Below, in pieces: positions 6,005 to 6,503 of a DNA stretch of 6,503 nt. The notes beneath the pieces were generated by a model. The model had not been told where the DNA came from. It made no database searches and saw nothing but the letters and a program-made list of their open reading frames with translations. Each line of letters opens with the position of its first letter. Position 1 is the first letter of the stretch. A program made the position numbers and the translations under genes. The stretch comes from Mobilitalea sp. (lineage in GTDB: Bacteria > Bacillota_A > Clostridia > Lachnospirales > Lachnospiraceae): NCBI GenBank assembly GCA_029974875.1, contig JARKQP010000314.1:1-6503 (forward strand), read 5' to 3'.

Positions 6005-6064
6005 AATGTTTCCTCCTTTTATTTGCCTCTTAAAATAACAATAGGAATATTTACTATAACAATA

Positions 6065-6092
6065 ATTATACATTATCTTTCTGATTTTTCAA
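6065..6092 (-). promoter_or_regulatory. Sigma-A type promoter for the Cys-containing peptide gene
   Basis: On the minus strand, TTGAAA (6092-6087), 16 bp, perfect TATAAT (6070-6065). Predicted start near 6058, giving a leader of about 53 nt to the ATG at 6004. ATTGTTAT occurs twice around the start region. Confidence 0.72.
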
Positions 6093-6201
6093 GTATTATC
6101 TGACATTTCATCATTTTTCACTTTTTTATTTTTAATTTATAGAATGATTTAGTATATATTAGCTAAAGAAGCTTCCTTTTATATAAATACCCTACATTCA
6201 C

Positions 6202-6312
6202 CTAGAAACTAACAGACTTATTGTATCTACCATGAGTAATACCATCTACATTTTCTCCTCCATAAACTTTTGATAATCTGCGTAATTCTAAATCACATAA
6301 TGAAAAGCAGCC
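6202..6312 (-). pseudogene. Possible gene remnant, 36 open codons without a start
   Basis: An open frame with protein-like composition (LELRRLSKVYGGENVDGIT, then HGRYNKSVSF) ends at TAG 6204-6202. It has no ATG, GTG or TTG, and its upstream boundary is a stop inside the ppdK terminator hairpin. It could be the 3' end of a lost gene or chance. I cannot name a family. Confidence 0.2.
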
Positions 6313-6330
6313 CTAAGAGGGCTGCTTTTC
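6302..6330 (-). terminator. Intrinsic terminator of ppdK, probably bidirectional
   Basis: GAAAAGCAGCCC at 6302-6313 pairs perfectly with 6319-6330 around a 5-nt loop. It lies 14 bp after the ppdK stop. The minus-strand transcript has UUUU at the end of the stem; a seven-T run follows on the plus strand (6333-6339), so it is stronger against plus-strand transcription. Confidence 0.85.
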
Positions 6331-6343
6331 TGTTTTTTTATTA

Positions 6344-6503
6344 CTATTTATTGTTTAACACTGCCTGAGCTGCTGCAAGTCTTGCAATCGGCACACGGAA
6401 AGGTGAACAGGATACATAGTTCAAGCCTATCTTATGGCAGAATTCAACGGTTGAAGGATCTCCACCGTGCTCACCGCAGATACCAAGCTTAATGTTTGGT
6501 CTT
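6344..6503 (-). CDS. ppdK: Pyruvate phosphate dikinase, C-terminal end (partial)
   Basis: The last 52 residues of the enzyme interconverting pyruvate + ATP + phosphate and phosphoenolpyruvate + AMP + pyrophosphate, a central glycolytic/gluconeogenic enzyme in many anaerobes. The visible part includes [17 protein letters not shown], whose cysteine is the catalytic acid that protonates enolpyruvate in the PEP/pyruvate domain, then [22 protein letters not shown] and the terminal NNK. This is the standard family C-terminus and closely resembles the clostridial enzyme as I recall it. The rest (ATP-grasp and phosphohistidine domains) lies beyond the right edge. It ends TAG and is followed by a strong hairpin. 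It shows no functional link to the genes to its left. Confidence 0.96.
   Translation of the reverse strand, partial: RPNIKLGICGEHGGDPSTVEFCHKIGLNYVSCSPFRVPIARLAAAQAVLNNK

Overview
The window looks like chromosomal DNA of a low-to-medium GC Firmicute, most likely a Lachnospiraceae-type Clostridium. The evidence is strong AGGAGG-type ribosome binding sites, sigma-A promoters, A/T-rich intergenic DNA, and a pyruvate phosphate dikinase C-terminus that resembles the clostridial enzyme as I remember it. No database search was possible; family calls rest on recognised motifs.

Bases 1-4496 are a purine-catabolism block read entirely on the minus strand: guanine deaminase (guaD, 2989-4275), then the molybdenum subunit of xanthine dehydrogenase (xdhA, 487-2769), then the N-terminal part of its FAD subunit (xdhB, running off base 1). 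Together they would convert guanine to xanthine and xanthine to urate; the iron-sulfur subunit is expected just beyond the left edge. Noncoding DNA here is rich in structure. There is a long guaD leader with an attenuator-like set of mutually exclusive pairings, an A/T-only terminator at the guaD stop, a separate strong promoter and structured leader before xdhA, and a cluster of three hairpins filling much of the 191-bp xdhA-xdhB gap.

Bases 4500-5532 form an A/T-rich accessory patch on the plus strand. It holds a 227-residue protein with a C-terminal PemK/MazF-type ribonuclease domain, an unrecognised N-terminal domain and no adjacent protein antitoxin. A near-consensus promoter and an intrinsic terminator directly behind it bracket about 70 nt, which would be a small RNA gene.

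Bases 5694-6092 hold a compact minus-strand unit (promoter, two small ORFs, terminator). One ORF is an acidic 43-residue peptide with three cysteines near its C-terminus that resembles the precursor of a modified peptide; the other is a 34-codon ORF. No modification or export gene lies in the window. The right edge (6344-6503, minus) is the C-terminal end of pyruvate phosphate dikinase (ppdK) with a strong hairpin terminator. Stretches 5533-5693 and 6093-6301 have no convincing gene.

The observations most worth following are the guaD leader RNA, the antitoxin-less PemK/MazF protein with its neighbouring small RNA, and the Cys-containing peptide unit.
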